Shown: positions 7,771-15,744 of the stretch, piece after piece | Layout of the letters: each line of letters opens with the position of its first letter | How positions within the stretch are numbered: the stretch's first letter is position 1 | Origin: Hyphomicrobiales bacterium | Lineage (GTDB): Bacteria; Pseudomonadota; Alphaproteobacteria; Rhizobiales; Xanthobacteraceae | DNA length: 49,709 nt | NCBI GenBank assembly: GCA_013911975.1 | Contig: JACESF010000026.1 | Location: 1-49,709, forward strand | Direction: 5' to 3' | Notes under the pieces: model-generated | Seen by the model: the letters and a program-made list of their open reading frames with translations, nothing else | Told to the model about the DNA's origin: nothing | Database searches by the model: none | Position numbers and translations under genes: made by a program

Positions 7771-8949
7771 CTATTCGGCGGGCACGACGGCGGGGGCCCG
7801 GCGCGCGTCCATGCGCACCGCGCCATAGGCGACCACAGCCGCCGCGAGCGGCACGAGGCCCGCCACCCAGGGGATGGCGCCGAGGCCCGGCCCATGGTCG
7901 ATGACCGCCCCGCCCAACCACGCGCCGATGGCGTTGCCCAGGTTGAAGGCGGCGATGTTGAAGGAGGAGGCGAGGCTCTGGCCCGCGCCGCTCGCCTTCT
8001 CCAGCACCCACATCTGGAGCGGCGCGACGGTGGCGAAGGCGGCGGCGCCGAACAGGCCCATGGCGATGACGGCCGCGATCTTGTCGTGGATGGCGAAGGT
8101 CAGGAGGCCGAGCACGAGCGCGAGGGCGAACAGGGTGCCGAACACGGTGGGCACCAGCCGCCGGTCGGCGAGCCGCCCGCCCAGGAGGTTACCCACCACG
8201 AGGCCGCCCCCGAACACCAGCAGGATGGGCGAGACCGCCGCCTCCGAGAAGCCGGTGATCTGCGTCAGAATGGGCGCCACATAGGTGAAGCCCGCGAACA
8301 CGCCCACCCAGCTCAGCACCGTGGTGAGAAGGCCCAGCAGCAGCGCGGGGCGGGTCAGCACGGCGAGGTCCGCCTTCAGGCTGCTCTGTTCCTCCTGCGC
8401 ACCCGTGTCCTTGGGCACCAGGAGCGCGATGACCGCGACCGCCAGAACGCCGATGGCCGCCACCGCCCAAAAAGTGGCGCGCCAGCCGAACGCCTGGCCG
8501 AGCCAGGTGCCGAGCGGCACGCCCAGGATGTTCGCCACCGTGAGGCCGGTGAACATGATGGCGATGGCGCTCGCCTTGCGCTCCGTGGGCACCAGGCTGG
8601 TGGCAACCACGGAGCCGACGCCGAAGAAGGTGGCGTGGGCGAACGCGGTAAGGACCCGCGCGGCCATGAGGGTCGCATAGTCCGGCGCGAGGGCGCAGGC
8701 GAGGTTGCCGAGGGTGAACACCACCATGAGCCCCACCAGCACCGCCTTGCGGGGCCAGCGCGCCGTGAGGATGGTGAGCAGCGGCGCCCCCACCACCACG
8801 CCGAGCGCATAGCCCGAGATGAGCAGGCCCGCGGCGGAGATGGAGACGTGGAGGTCGGCACTCACCTCCAGGAGGAGGCCCATGATGACGAATTCGGTGA
8901 CGCCGATTCCGAAGGCCCCGGCGGTGAGGGCGTAGAGCGCGATGGGCAT
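7771..8949 (-). CDS. MFS transporter, DHA1 sugar/arabinose efflux-like (YdhP/AraJ type)
   Basis: A 392-residue, twelve-helix major facilitator starting MPIALYALTAGAFGIGVTEF, the N-terminus typical of the YdhP/AraJ-like efflux group. The loop between helices 2 and 3 carries the motif-A region TILTARWPRKAVL, and helix 5 has the GVPLGTWLGQAFGWRATFW motif-C-like segment. The frame runs 34 codons upstream to 9051, but that segment is the operator region shared with the divergent LysR gene and is not family-like. These carriers export small sugars or drugs by proton antiport. The divergent LysR regulator at 9075 probably controls it; the inducer is unknown. Confidence 0.9.
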   Translation of the reverse strand: MPIALYALTAGAFGIGVTEFVIMGLLLEVSADLHVSISAAGLLISGYALGVVVGAPLLTILTARWPRKAVLVGLMVVFTLGNLACALAPDYATLMAARVLTAFAHATFFGVGSVVATSLVPTERKASAIAIMFTGLTVANILGVPLGTWLGQAFGWRATFWAVAAIGVLAVAVIALLVPKDTGAQEEQSSLKADLAVLTRPALLLGLLTTVLSWVGVFAGFTYVAPILTQITGFSEAAVSPILLVFGGGLVVGNLLGGRLADRRLVPTVFGTLFALALVLGLLTFAIHDKIAAVIAMGLFGAAAFATVAPLQMWVLEKASGAGQSLASSFNIAAFNLGNAIGAWLGGAVIDHGPGLGAIPWVAGLVPLAAAVVAYGAVRMDARRAPAVVPAE

Positions 8950-9038
8950 GGAGATAGTCCGCGAAATGAAGCCGTGGGCGGGCGTGGGCCGGCCCTTTCG
9001 CGTTGCAACATGGCCTGTGGCCCGTCTTTGAACTATCC

Positions 9039-9067
9039 TGATGAAATGCACATCATCTGTGAGATGA
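9039..9067. promoter_or_regulatory. overlapping palindromes in the LysR/MFS divergent promoter
   Basis: Two perfect inverted repeats overlap: TGATG, seven bases, CATCA (9039-9055) and TCATCT, GTG, AGATGA (9053-9067). The second ends 7 bases before the LysR start codon, a position suited to autorepression, while the pair lies about 90-120 bases upstream of the MFS start. LysR proteins bind interrupted dyads in such divergent regions, so this is the best candidate operator. Confidence 0.5.
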
Positions 9068-9074
9068 ATTCATA

Positions 9075-10040
9075 ATGGCGCGCCTCGACGTGAATCGCTC
9101 CGGCGAACTGGAGGTGTTCGTGCGGGTGGTGGAGCGGGGCGGCTTTTCCGCCGCCGCCCGAACCCTGCGCATGACCCCCTCGGCGGTGAGCAAGCTCATC
9201 TCCCGCCTGGAGGCGCGGCTCGGCGCGCGGCTGGTGCAGCGCTCCACCCGCAGGCTCGAACTCACGCCCGAGGGCCGGGCCTTCTATGAGCGGGGCGTGG
9301 GCATCCTGGCGGAGTTGGAGGCGGCCGAGCGCGCCGCCTCGGCGAGCGAGCTGGCGGCGGGGCATTTGAAGGTGACGACCCATGTGCCCTTCGGCGTCGG
9401 CTTCCTCCTGCCCGCTTTGCCCGCCTTCCTCGCTGCCCACCCGCGCGTGAGCGTGGAGGCGGTGCTGACCGACAAGGTGGTGGACCTGCTGGAAGACCGC
9501 ACGGACATCGCGGTGCGCTCCGGCCCGCTGAAAAGCTCCCGCCTCGTCGCCCGCAAGCTGGGCGAGACGCGCATGGTGATCGTGGGGTCGCCCGCCTATC
9601 TCGCGCGCACAGGCACGCCGGAAGCGCCGGGCGACCTGGAACGGCACAACCGGCTCGCCTTCTGCTATGCGCGGGAGAATGACGGCTGGCCGCTGCGCCT
9701 GCCGGGCGGGGAGAGCCGCCATATCCCCTCGGGCAACGCCACGGTGAATGACGGCGAATCGCTGCGCCGGCTCGCCGTGGAGGGGCTCGGCCTCGCGCGG
9801 CTCGGGGTGTTCCAGGTGGCGGCCGACATTGCGGCCGGGCGGCTCGCCCCCGTGCTGGAGGCCTTCAATCCCGGCGATCTCGATCCGCTGCACGCGGTCT
9901 ATATGGGCCAGGGCGGCCCCTTGCCCGCGCGGGTGAGGGCCTTCCTGGATCACCTCTCCACCCATGTGGCGCCGCGCTTCTCGGCGCTGGGGCGCGCGGA
10001 CCCGTCCGCGCTTGCCGCGTCGGGACGCCTGCCGGCATGA
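9075..10040 (+). CDS. LysR family transcriptional regulator
   Basis: A 321-residue DNA-binding regulator. Residues about 1-65 form the winged helix-turn-helix (FVRVVERGGFSAAARTLRMT and then SAVSKLISRLEARLGARLV), and residues about 90-300 form the LysR substrate-binding domain with the family segment DIAVRSGPLKSSRLVARKLG. The sequence is closest in style to the CrgA/DmlR-like subgroup often found divergent from MFS exporters and short-chain dehydrogenases. It is transcribed away from the MFS gene at 7771-8949, with palindromes just ahead of its ATG, so it most likely controls that exporter and itself. The effector is unknown. Confidence 0.93.
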   Translation: MARLDVNRSGELEVFVRVVERGGFSAAARTLRMTPSAVSKLISRLEARLGARLVQRSTRRLELTPEGRAFYERGVGILAELEAAERAASASELAAGHLKVTTHVPFGVGFLLPALPAFLAAHPRVSVEAVLTDKVVDLLEDRTDIAVRSGPLKSSRLVARKLGETRMVIVGSPAYLARTGTPEAPGDLERHNRLAFCYARENDGWPLRLPGGESRHIPSGNATVNDGESLRRLAVEGLGLARLGVFQVAADIAAGRLAPVLEAFNPGDLDPLHAVYMGQGGPLPARVRAFLDHLSTHVAPRFSALGRADPSALAASGRLPA

Positions 10041-10097
10041 GGAGAAGGAAACGGACGCAGCGCGCGGCCGGGGAGGTCCGGGCCGCGCGCCGTCCGG

Positions 10098-10640
10098 TCA
10101 CGCCGCGCTGGCGGCGATGAGGTCCGCGAGGGACGGCGCCGCCACCTGGGCGCCGGTGGGGCTGATGAGGCCGCGCGCGCCGTCGAGGGCGCCCGCCTTC
10201 AGCTCCAGGCCCAGCAGGCGATGCCGGTCATAGGTGCCGGGCATCCAGAGCGCGCCGGTCTTCTCCGCAGAGAAGCCGAACCGCCCGTAATAGGGCGCAT
10301 CGCCCACCAGCAGGACGGAGCCATGGCCCCGCGCGCGGGCGGAGCCGATGGCCGCCTCCATGAGCGCGCCGCCCAGGCCGCAGGTGCGGAACCAGGGATG
10401 GACCGCGAGCGGGCCCAGGAGCAGCGAGGGCTTGCCGGGGCCGGCGGTGACGTGCCACAGCCGCACCGTTCCCACGAGGCGCCCATCGGGGCCGTGGGCG
10501 GCGAGCGAGAGCCCGTCCGCGGGCAGGCGCCCCTCGCGGATGCGCTCGGACGACTTCAGGTGACGCTCCGGCATGCACAGGTCCAGCAGGGACTCGCGCG
10601 CGGTGGCCTCTTCCCATTTCTCAGCAACAATCTCAGTCAT
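10098..10640 (-). CDS. GNAT family N-acetyltransferase
   Basis: A 180-residue acetyl-CoA-dependent acyltransferase. The core carries motif A as LGPLAVHPWFRTCGLGGALM (acetyl-CoA pyrophosphate loop), then LLVGDAPYYGRFGFS, typical of YhbS-like GNAT proteins. The ATG at 10640 has a strong ribosome binding site (ggagg seven to eight bases upstream), which rules out the longer open frame to 10742. It lies 162 bases downstream of the ornithine decarboxylase gene on the same strand, with a hairpin at the decarboxylase stop. Substrate is unknown; proximity suggests acetylation of a polyamine or amino acid, but this is only inferred. Confidence 0.9.
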   Translation of the reverse strand: MTEIVAEKWEEATARESLLDLCMPERHLKSSERIREGRLPADGLSLAAHGPDGRLVGTVRLWHVTAGPGKPSLLLGPLAVHPWFRTCGLGGALMEAAIGSARARGHGSVLLVGDAPYYGRFGFSAEKTGALWMPGTYDRHRLLGLELKAGALDGARGLISPTGAQVAAPSLADLIAASAA

Positions 10641-10790
10641 CAGCACCTCCTGTGCCATAACCGAAGGCCGAAAGACGCCGACCCGGCCGGGCATAGGCCC
10701 GGCCATCATGTCCCTTGCGAGGCGCATCCTTGCCCGGGCCACATGGCTGGGCTGCGGAAACGCCGCGCGCGGCAGGGTCGGAACGGAAGG

Positions 10791-10812
10791 CGTGATCTGC
10801 GGTCAGATCACG
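10791..10812 (-). terminator. hairpin spanning the ornithine decarboxylase stop codon
   Basis: CGTGATCTG (10791-10799) and CAGATCACG (10804-10812) are perfectly complementary around a four-base loop, and the TGA stop at 10805-10803 lies within the structure. There is no T-tract after it on the minus strand, so it may stabilise the mRNA end or attenuate read-through to the GNAT gene rather than terminate strongly. Confidence 0.45.
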
Positions 10813-11933
10813 TAGGACTTCAGCGGCGGGAAGCCGTTGAAGGCCACGGCCGAATAGGTCGTGGTGTAGGCGCCGCAAGCCTCGATGAGGATCTTGTCGC
10901 CGATGGAGAGGGACACCGGCAGTTCCACCGGGGTCTTCTCGTAAAGCACGTCCGCCGAATCGCAGGTCGGGCCGGCCAGCACGCAGGGGGCGGTGTCGTC
11001 GCCGTCGCGCGGGGTGCGCAGCGGGTAGCGGATCGCCTCGTCCATGGTCTCGGCGAGGCCGCCGAACTTGCCGATGTCCAGGAACACCCAGCGCATCGTG
11101 TCGGTCTCGGCCTTCTTGGAGATCAGGACCACCTCGGTCTCGATCATGCCGGCATTGCCGACCATGCCGCGCCCGGGCTCCATGATGGTCTCGGGGATGG
11201 CGTTGCCGAAATGCCGGCGCAGGGAAGCGAAGATCGCCTCGCCATAGGCGGTCGCGGACGGCACGTCCTGCAGGTACTTCGTGGGGAAGCCACCGCCGAG
11301 ATTGACCATGGAGAGCGAGATGCCGCGCTCCGCGCACTCGGCGAAGATGCCGGCGGCCGAGGCGAGCGCCTGGTCCCAGGCATGCACGTTCTTCTGCTGC
11401 GAGCCCACATGGAACGACACGCCATAGGGCTGGAGGCCCAGGCGATGGGCGTGCTCCAGCACGTCGGAGGCCATTTCCGGCACGCAGCCGAACTTGCGGG
11501 ACAGCGGCCACTCGGCGCCCGCGCCGTCGCACAGGATGCGGCAGAACACCTTCGCGCGCGGGGCGACGCGGGCGATCTTCTCCACTTCCTCGTAGCAGTC
11601 CACGGCGAACAGGCGCACGCCCATCTTGTAGGCGCGCTCGATATCGCGCTCCTTCTTGATGGTGTTGCCGAACGAGATCCGCTCCGGACCGGCGCCCGCC
11701 GCGAGGGCAAGCTCGATCTCCACGACGGAGGCGGTGTCGAAGCACGAGCCCATCTCCGCCAGCGCCTTCAGGACGGCGGCGTCGGGATTCGCCTTCACGG
11801 CATAGAAGACGCGGGTGTCCGGCAGCGCGCGCGCAAACGCGGCGTAATTGGCGCGGACCACGTCCAGATCGACGACGACGCAGGGACCATCCTCACGTCG
11901 GGTCTTGAGAAACTCGCGGATGCGATCGGTCAT
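10803..11933 (-). CDS. ornithine/lysine decarboxylase, PLP-dependent, alanine-racemase fold
   Basis: Converts ornithine to putrescine, the first polyamine step. The 376-residue protein has the PLP-binding Lys47 in FYAVKANPD, HVGSQ, the phosphate loops GGGFP and EPGRGMVGNAG, the second-subunit Cys in GPTCDSADVLYE, and the C-terminal GAYTTTYSAVAFNGF, all diagnostic of group IV decarboxylases. Length matches short alphaproteobacterial enzymes, several of which also accept lysine. The ATG at 11933 has a ggggagg ribosome binding site; the longer frame to 12260 crosses a structured leader. Upstream, about 340 bases of hairpin-rich leader suggest regulation of the speF-RNA kind. A GNAT gene follows on the same strand. 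Confidence 0.93.
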   Translation of the reverse strand: MTDRIREFLKTRREDGPCVVVDLDVVRANYAAFARALPDTRVFYAVKANPDAAVLKALAEMGSCFDTASVVEIELALAAGAGPERISFGNTIKKERDIERAYKMGVRLFAVDCYEEVEKIARVAPRAKVFCRILCDGAGAEWPLSRKFGCVPEMASDVLEHAHRLGLQPYGVSFHVGSQQKNVHAWDQALASAAGIFAECAERGISLSMVNLGGGFPTKYLQDVPSATAYGEAIFASLRRHFGNAIPETIMEPGRGMVGNAGMIETEVVLISKKAETDTMRWVFLDIGKFGGLAETMDEAIRYPLRTPRDGDDTAPCVLAGPTCDSADVLYEKTPVELPVSLSIGDKILIEACGAYTTTYSAVAFNGFPPLKSYVI

Positions 11934-12275
11934 GGAAACCTCCCCGTGACCTGAAGCCAAGTGAAGCGCGGACAGCCCGCGCGACGACAGACGGACCGGC
12001 CACCTGGCCTGTCCGGGGCACGCGCTCGCGGGAGGAAGGCGGTGTGGAAGCGCCAACATCCCGACGGGCCGTGCCCGCTTCGCCGGTCTCAAACCGGCCG
12101 CATCTTCGCGCCGAAAGCATCCCGTGCCGCGAGTCGGCGACGAGCCGACGCGAAGCATCGATGGGTTGCGCGCTTGGAGAGGGGAATCCCACTCCGCACG
12201 TCCGGCAAGAAGTAGTGCCTCTTCAGTAACGCCGGCCTTTGGAGGGCCGACCGAGACCAAAAAAGCCCTTACGTC
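11934..12275 (-). promoter_or_regulatory. structured mRNA leader of the ornithine decarboxylase gene (speF-motif candidate)
   Basis: On the minus strand this stretch can fold into a series of hairpins: CGGCC/GGCCG at 12233-12249, a ten-pair interrupted stem at 12176-12195, GTCGGC/GCCGAC at 12133-12149, GCCGGT/ACCGGC with a TTGAG loop at 12082-12098, and CGGGC/GCCCG at 12065-12077. No convincing coding frame runs through it. Alphaproteobacterial ornithine decarboxylase genes are known to carry the conserved speF RNA motif (Rfam RF00518) in this place. The identification rests on position and structure; I could not check the consensus. The limits given are approximate. Confidence 0.5.
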
Positions 12276-12628
12276 GTTGCTTCAAGTCACGTCCCCCGCG
12301 TGAGGAGCGGGGTGGGCCGGTTCCCTCCGGCTATCGGTCGTCCTGGCAGCTTTCCGGCCTCTTGTCCGGAGTTCCACCGACCGACACGCGACCACAGGCA
12401 CGTGCGAATTTGGGCAACCGCGATGTAGGAAATTTCGTCCGCCTTCGCAAGCGGCATTTTGATGAAATTCGATCCATATCGGCGCCACATTTCAGGGGGG
12501 CCTGATCAATTGCCGGGCAAGCTTTTGAGACCGCGCCCGCGCACGAGGACGCGCGCGCCGCTCGCGCACTCGTGAGGCCCGGGCTTGCGCGAGGGCCGCG
12601 CTCCATCGCCGCGCGGAGGCTTTAAGGC
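12276..12628. other. divergent intergenic region between ornithine decarboxylase and hemA
   Basis: About 350 bases with no credible gene. Short frames in it lack ribosome binding sites and family-like sequence. It should hold the ornithine decarboxylase promoter on the minus strand; an AT-richer patch near 12425-12485 is the likeliest place. The right end leads into the hemA control region. Confidence 0.5.
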
Positions 12629-12642
12629 TTGATCGGCATCAA
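12629..12642 (+). promoter_or_regulatory. FixK/FNR box upstream of hemA
   Basis: TTGATCGGCATCAA is a perfect match to the FNR/FixK consensus TTGAT-N4-ATCAA, centred about 102 bases before the hemA start codon. In other alphaproteobacteria hemA is activated under low oxygen by FnrL or FixK2-type regulators. The site therefore predicts oxygen-responsive heme synthesis here. Confidence 0.85.
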
Positions 12643-12737
12643 GGCCGGAGGCAATGTGCGCACTTAAAGATTGGAAGAATTCGCGAAAGCTCTCCTGATC
12701 TCGCGCGTTCGGCCCACCCCGCGCCCCGGGACCATAA

Positions 12738-14012
12738 ATGAACTACGATTCCTTCTTCGCCGATGCCGTCGATGCCCTGCGCCGCGAGCGTCGGTACCGC
12801 ACCTTCGCCGAGATCGAGCGTGACGCGAGCCGCTTTCCGCGCGCGCTGTGGCACTCCGCGGGCGGCCCCCGCGAGATCGTGGTGTGGTGCTCCAACGATT
12901 ATCTGGGCATGGGTCGCCACCCGGTGGTGATCGAGGCCATGCGCGAGACCGCCGCCCTGCGCGGCGCGGGCGCCGGCGGCACCCGCAACATCTCCGGCAA
13001 CAGCCACGAGATCGTGCAGCTCGAGCAGGAGCTGGCCGACCTCCACGGCAAGGAGCGCGGGCTGGTCTTCACCTCCGGCTACGTCTCCAACGCCACCGGC
13101 ATCTCCACCATCGTGAAGCTGATTCCCGACTGCGTGGTGATCTCCGACGAGCTGAACCACAATTCCATGATCGAGGGCGTGCGCCAGGGCGGCCGCCAGA
13201 AGGTCATCTTCCGCCACAACGACCTCGCGCACCTGGAGGAGCTGCTCCAGGCGGCCGGCAACCGGCCGAAGCTCGTGGTGTTCGAGAGCGTCTATTCCAT
13301 GGACGGCGACATCGCCCCCATGGCCGAGATCTGCGACCTCGCCGAGCGCTACGGCGCCATGACCTATCTGGACGAAGTCCACGCGGTGGGCATGTACGGC
13401 CCGCGCGGCGCCGGCGTCGCCGAGCGTGACGGCGTCATGGAGCGAATCGACATCATCGAGGGCACGCTGGGCAAGGCGTTCGGCGTGGTCGGCGGCTATC
13501 TCACCGGCAAGCGCGTGGTGATGGACGCGGTGCGCTCCTACGCGCCCGGCTTCATCTTCACCACCGCCCTGCCCCCGGCGGTCGCTGCGGCGGCCACCGC
13601 CTCCATCCGCCACCTCAAGACCTCCCAGGCGGAGCGCCAGGGCCAGCGCGCCCAGGTGGCCAAGGCCAAGGCGGCGCTCGCCGCCGCCGGCCTGCCCCAG
13701 ATGGAGACGCCCACCCACATCATTCCGGTGATGGTGGGCGACGCGAAGGCCTGCAAGGCGGCGAGCGACGTGCTGCTCGCCGAGCACGGCATCTATATCC
13801 AGCCCATCAACTACCCCACCGTGCCGCGCGGCACGGAGCGGCTGCGCATCACCCCCACCCCGTTCCACACGGACAAGATGATCGCGCATCTCGCCGAATC
13901 GCTGAGCGACGTGTGGGCGCGCCTCGACCTGCCCCGCGTGGCGGGCCATCAGGTGCCCCTGCGGGCCGCCGCGGGCGCCAAGAGCATCGCCCTCCCCATC
14001 GCCGGCGGCTGA
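12738..14012 (+). CDS. hemA: 5-aminolevulinate synthase
   Basis: Condenses glycine with succinyl-CoA to 5-aminolevulinate, the committed step of tetrapyrrole synthesis by the Shemin (C4) pathway, which among bacteria marks alphaproteobacteria. The 424-residue PLP enzyme shows the N-terminal [20 protein letters not shown], the glycine-rich [20 protein letters not shown], the PLP-ring [15 protein letters not shown] and the Schiff-base Lys (about residue 246) in [14 protein letters not shown]. Start ATG 12738 matches the family N-terminus. A perfect FixK/FNR box lies upstream and a strong intrinsic terminator downstream. It is divergent from the ornithine decarboxylase gene; no other heme gene is in the window. 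Confidence 0.97.
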   Translation: MNYDSFFADAVDALRRERRYRTFAEIERDASRFPRALWHSAGGPREIVVWCSNDYLGMGRHPVVIEAMRETAALRGAGAGGTRNISGNSHEIVQLEQELADLHGKERGLVFTSGYVSNATGISTIVKLIPDCVVISDELNHNSMIEGVRQGGRQKVIFRHNDLAHLEELLQAAGNRPKLVVFESVYSMDGDIAPMAEICDLAERYGAMTYLDEVHAVGMYGPRGAGVAERDGVMERIDIIEGTLGKAFGVVGGYLTGKRVVMDAVRSYAPGFIFTTALPPAVAAAATASIRHLKTSQAERQGQRAQVAKAKAALAAAGLPQMETPTHIIPVMVGDAKACKAASDVLLAEHGIYIQPINYPTVPRGTERLRITPTPFHTDKMIAHLAESLSDVWARLDLPRVAGHQVPLRAAAGAKSIALPIAGG

Positions 14013-14016
14013 TCGC

Positions 14017-14736
14017 GTGTCCTCCGCGAGGACGGATCGCTCTTCGAAAGCCCGCAGCGTCGCCGCTGCGGGCTTTGTCTTTTGCGCCGTGCTCGCCGGA
14101 GCCTGCGTCCTCACGCGGCCCGACATGGCCCAGGCGGCCCCGTCCTTCGATTGCACGAAGGCCCGCACGAAAGTGGAGAAGGCCATCTGCGCCAGCCCCG
14201 CCTTGTCCGCCCTCGACCGGCGGATCGCCGCAGCCTATGCGGGCGCCATGGCGCGCCTGGATGCCGCCGGACAGGCGGCGCTCAAGACGGATCAGCGCCT
14301 GTTTCTCGATGTCCGCGACAGCTTCTTCGGCACGCCGGACTATGATCTGAACGCCGACCTGAAGGAGCGCGCGGCGTGGCTGGAGCGGATCGACCCGTCC
14401 GCGTCCAAGGGCTGGGATGGCCTTTGGGGCAGCGTGATGGGGGAGATCACCCTCACCGACAAGGGCCGCAAGGCGGAGATCAACACGGTGGCCCTCACCC
14501 GGAGCCACCCCACCTGCACCCTCGACGCCACGACCGTCGCGGCCGGTGAGGCCCTCATCGTCGGCGGCACGCCCGCCGACCTGAAGGAGAATGACGGCTG
14601 GAGCGTGCGCCTCGCGCGGTCCGGCACCGCGCTGACGGCAGAACTTCTGCCGCCGAAAGCGGGAGACGGCAACGGTGGACCGCCCTTCTGCGGGCATATC
14701 CCCTCCATCGGCGGCGCCTTCCTGCCTCTGCGCTGA
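14017..14736 (+). CDS. secreted LprI/DUF1311-like protein
   Basis: A 239-residue exported protein. Residues about 1-40 form a signal peptide (basic n-region with KAR, a core around GFVFCAVLAGACVL, cleavage after AQA). The mature part opens with PSFDCTKARTKVEKAICA and SALDRRIAAAY, the Cys-paired helical motif of LprI/DUF1311 lysozyme-inhibitor-like domains; the last ~100 residues are beta-rich and contain two more Cys. The GTG at 14017 is the only start giving a full signal, yet the coding sequence then runs straight through the hemA terminator hairpin. A GTG at 14089 would avoid the stem but leaves a short, weak signal. Role unknown; LprI-like proteins can bind lysozyme. Confidence 0.72.
   Translation: MSSARTDRSSKARSVAAAGFVFCAVLAGACVLTRPDMAQAAPSFDCTKARTKVEKAICASPALSALDRRIAAAYAGAMARLDAAGQAALKTDQRLFLDVRDSFFGTPDYDLNADLKERAAWLERIDPSASKGWDGLWGSVMGEITLTDKGRKAEINTVALTRSHPTCTLDATTVAAGEALIVGGTPADLKENDGWSVRLARSGTALTAELLPPKAGDGNGGPPFCGHIPSIGGAFLPLR
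14047..14083 (+). terminator. intrinsic terminator of hemA, overlapping the next reading frame
   Basis: AAAGCCCGCAGCG (14047-14059) and CGCTGCGGGCTTT (14064-14076) form a perfect thirteen-pair stem around TCGC, followed by gtctttt. It begins 35 bases after the hemA stop. It also falls inside the signal-peptide coding part of the LprI-like gene if that gene starts at 14017. Confidence 0.8.
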
Positions 14737-14766
14737 TCTCTCTGACGGCACGCTGTCGGCAAAATA

Positions 14767-14780
14767 TACTAAAAATAGTA
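14767..14780 (+). promoter_or_regulatory. AT-rich inverted repeat before the TauE/SafE gene
   Basis: TACTA and TAGTA flank AAAA in an AT-rich island (about 14755-14862), 83 bases before the exporter start. The symmetry fits a small dimeric regulator or part of a promoter. The base composition stands out strongly from the surrounding GC-rich sequence. Confidence 0.3.
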
Positions 14781-14862
14781 CAATCGACAGCCGCGATCGG
14801 CACTACATTTACTCATTTAAATAAAATACGTTTTCGCCATCTGCTTGCGGGAGGGCGGAAAT

Positions 14863-15645
14863 ATGAATATTGGTGATCCTATTTACTGGACAATATTAGG
14901 CGTCGCAGGTCTTTTTTGCGGACTCCTCAACACATTAGCATCGTCAGGCTCCGCTGTAAGTCTTCCGTTATTGATTGGAATACTCGGAATCAGCGAAGGC
15001 ATGGCCAATGCCACAAACCGCCTCCCCGTGCTGATCGGGGCCGTGATGGCCACCTACACCTTCGCGCGGCGCGGGCAGATGGACTGGTCCGCCGCCATTC
15101 GCCTCACGCCTCCGGCCGCCCTCGGCAGCATCCTGGGCGTCCTTGCGGCCGAGGCCATGTCCGATCAGGAACTGTCCTTCATCATCGACGGCGCCGTCTT
15201 TGTCGCGCTCATCCTCGTCATGACCAAGCTCAAGAGCATCCTGGTCAAGAACCACAACCACCTGCCCACCATTCATTGGCGCGGGATGGTCGTGGTCTTC
15301 TTCGTGGGCTTCTGGCTCGGCTTCATCGTCCTGGACGGTGCCACCTATCTCATGATGGTGCTGATGCTGTTCTTCTATTACGACCTTCCGGAGGCCAACG
15401 CGCTCAAGAGCCTCCTGATCGCCGTGACCTCTTTGCTGCCCGTCCTGATGTTCGCGAATGACGGAAAGATCCTCTGGATGGAGGGTGGCGTTCTCGCCAT
15501 CGGCAGCGTCCTCGGCGGATATTTGGGGGTGATCCTGTCCAACGTTCCCCAGTCCCGCAAGATCGCCGTCCGCCTGCTGGTGGCCGTCATTTCCATCGAA
15601 CTGGTGCAACTGGTCTGGCATGCGACGGCGCCCTTGCGCGCCTGA
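14863..15645 (+). CDS. sulfite exporter TauE/SafE family membrane protein
   Basis: A 260-residue integral membrane protein with about eight hydrophobic helices in the two-half layout of TauE/SafE (DUF81): helix 1 near residues 6-24, a polar loop with NATNRLPVLIGAVMATYTFARRG, and a second half with FFVGFWLGFIVLDGATYLMMVL. Such proteins export sulfite, sulfoacetate or other anions, or act as uptake carriers. ATG 14863 has a good ribosome binding site (gggagggcgg); a 6-codon longer start is less likely. The first ~45 codons are AT-rich with several TTA and ATA/ATT codons, then usage changes abruptly to GC-rich. An NMT1-like binding protein gene follows after a terminator hairpin. Confidence 0.88.
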   Translation: MNIGDPIYWTILGVAGLFCGLLNTLASSGSAVSLPLLIGILGISEGMANATNRLPVLIGAVMATYTFARRGQMDWSAAIRLTPPAALGSILGVLAAEAMSDQELSFIIDGAVFVALILVMTKLKSILVKNHNHLPTIHWRGMVVVFFVGFWLGFIVLDGATYLMMVLMLFFYYDLPEANALKSLLIAVTSLLPVLMFANDGKILWMEGGVLAIGSVLGGYLGVILSNVPQSRKIAVRLLVAVISIELVQLVWHATAPLRA

Positions 15646-15663
15646 CCATTCCGAGGACGATAG

Positions 15664-15703
15664 GGAATGCCCGCGCTGCGAGCGATCGCGGCGCGGGCAT
15701 TCC
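15664..15703 (+). terminator. hairpin after the TauE/SafE gene
   Basis: GGAATGCCCGCGC (15664-15676) and GCGCGGGCATTCC (15691-15703) form a perfect thirteen-pair stem with a 14-base loop, 19 bases after the exporter stop. An alternative start for the next gene at 15667 lies inside this stem, which supports the later start at 15745. Confidence 0.6.
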
Positions 15704-15744
15704 GCCATGCGCGAATTTCTCCTCCTGGACAGTCTCGATACCCC

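Noticed and set aside
12239..12505. 88-codon plus-strand frame between ornithine decarboxylase and hemA
   Set aside because: No ribosome binding site, very basic random-looking product, and it lies opposite the decarboxylase leader.
12331..12606. Minus-strand small frames that might encode a leader peptide for ornithine decarboxylase
   Set aside because: No convincing ribosome binding site or conserved-looking peptide; a leader peptide cannot be excluded but is not supported.
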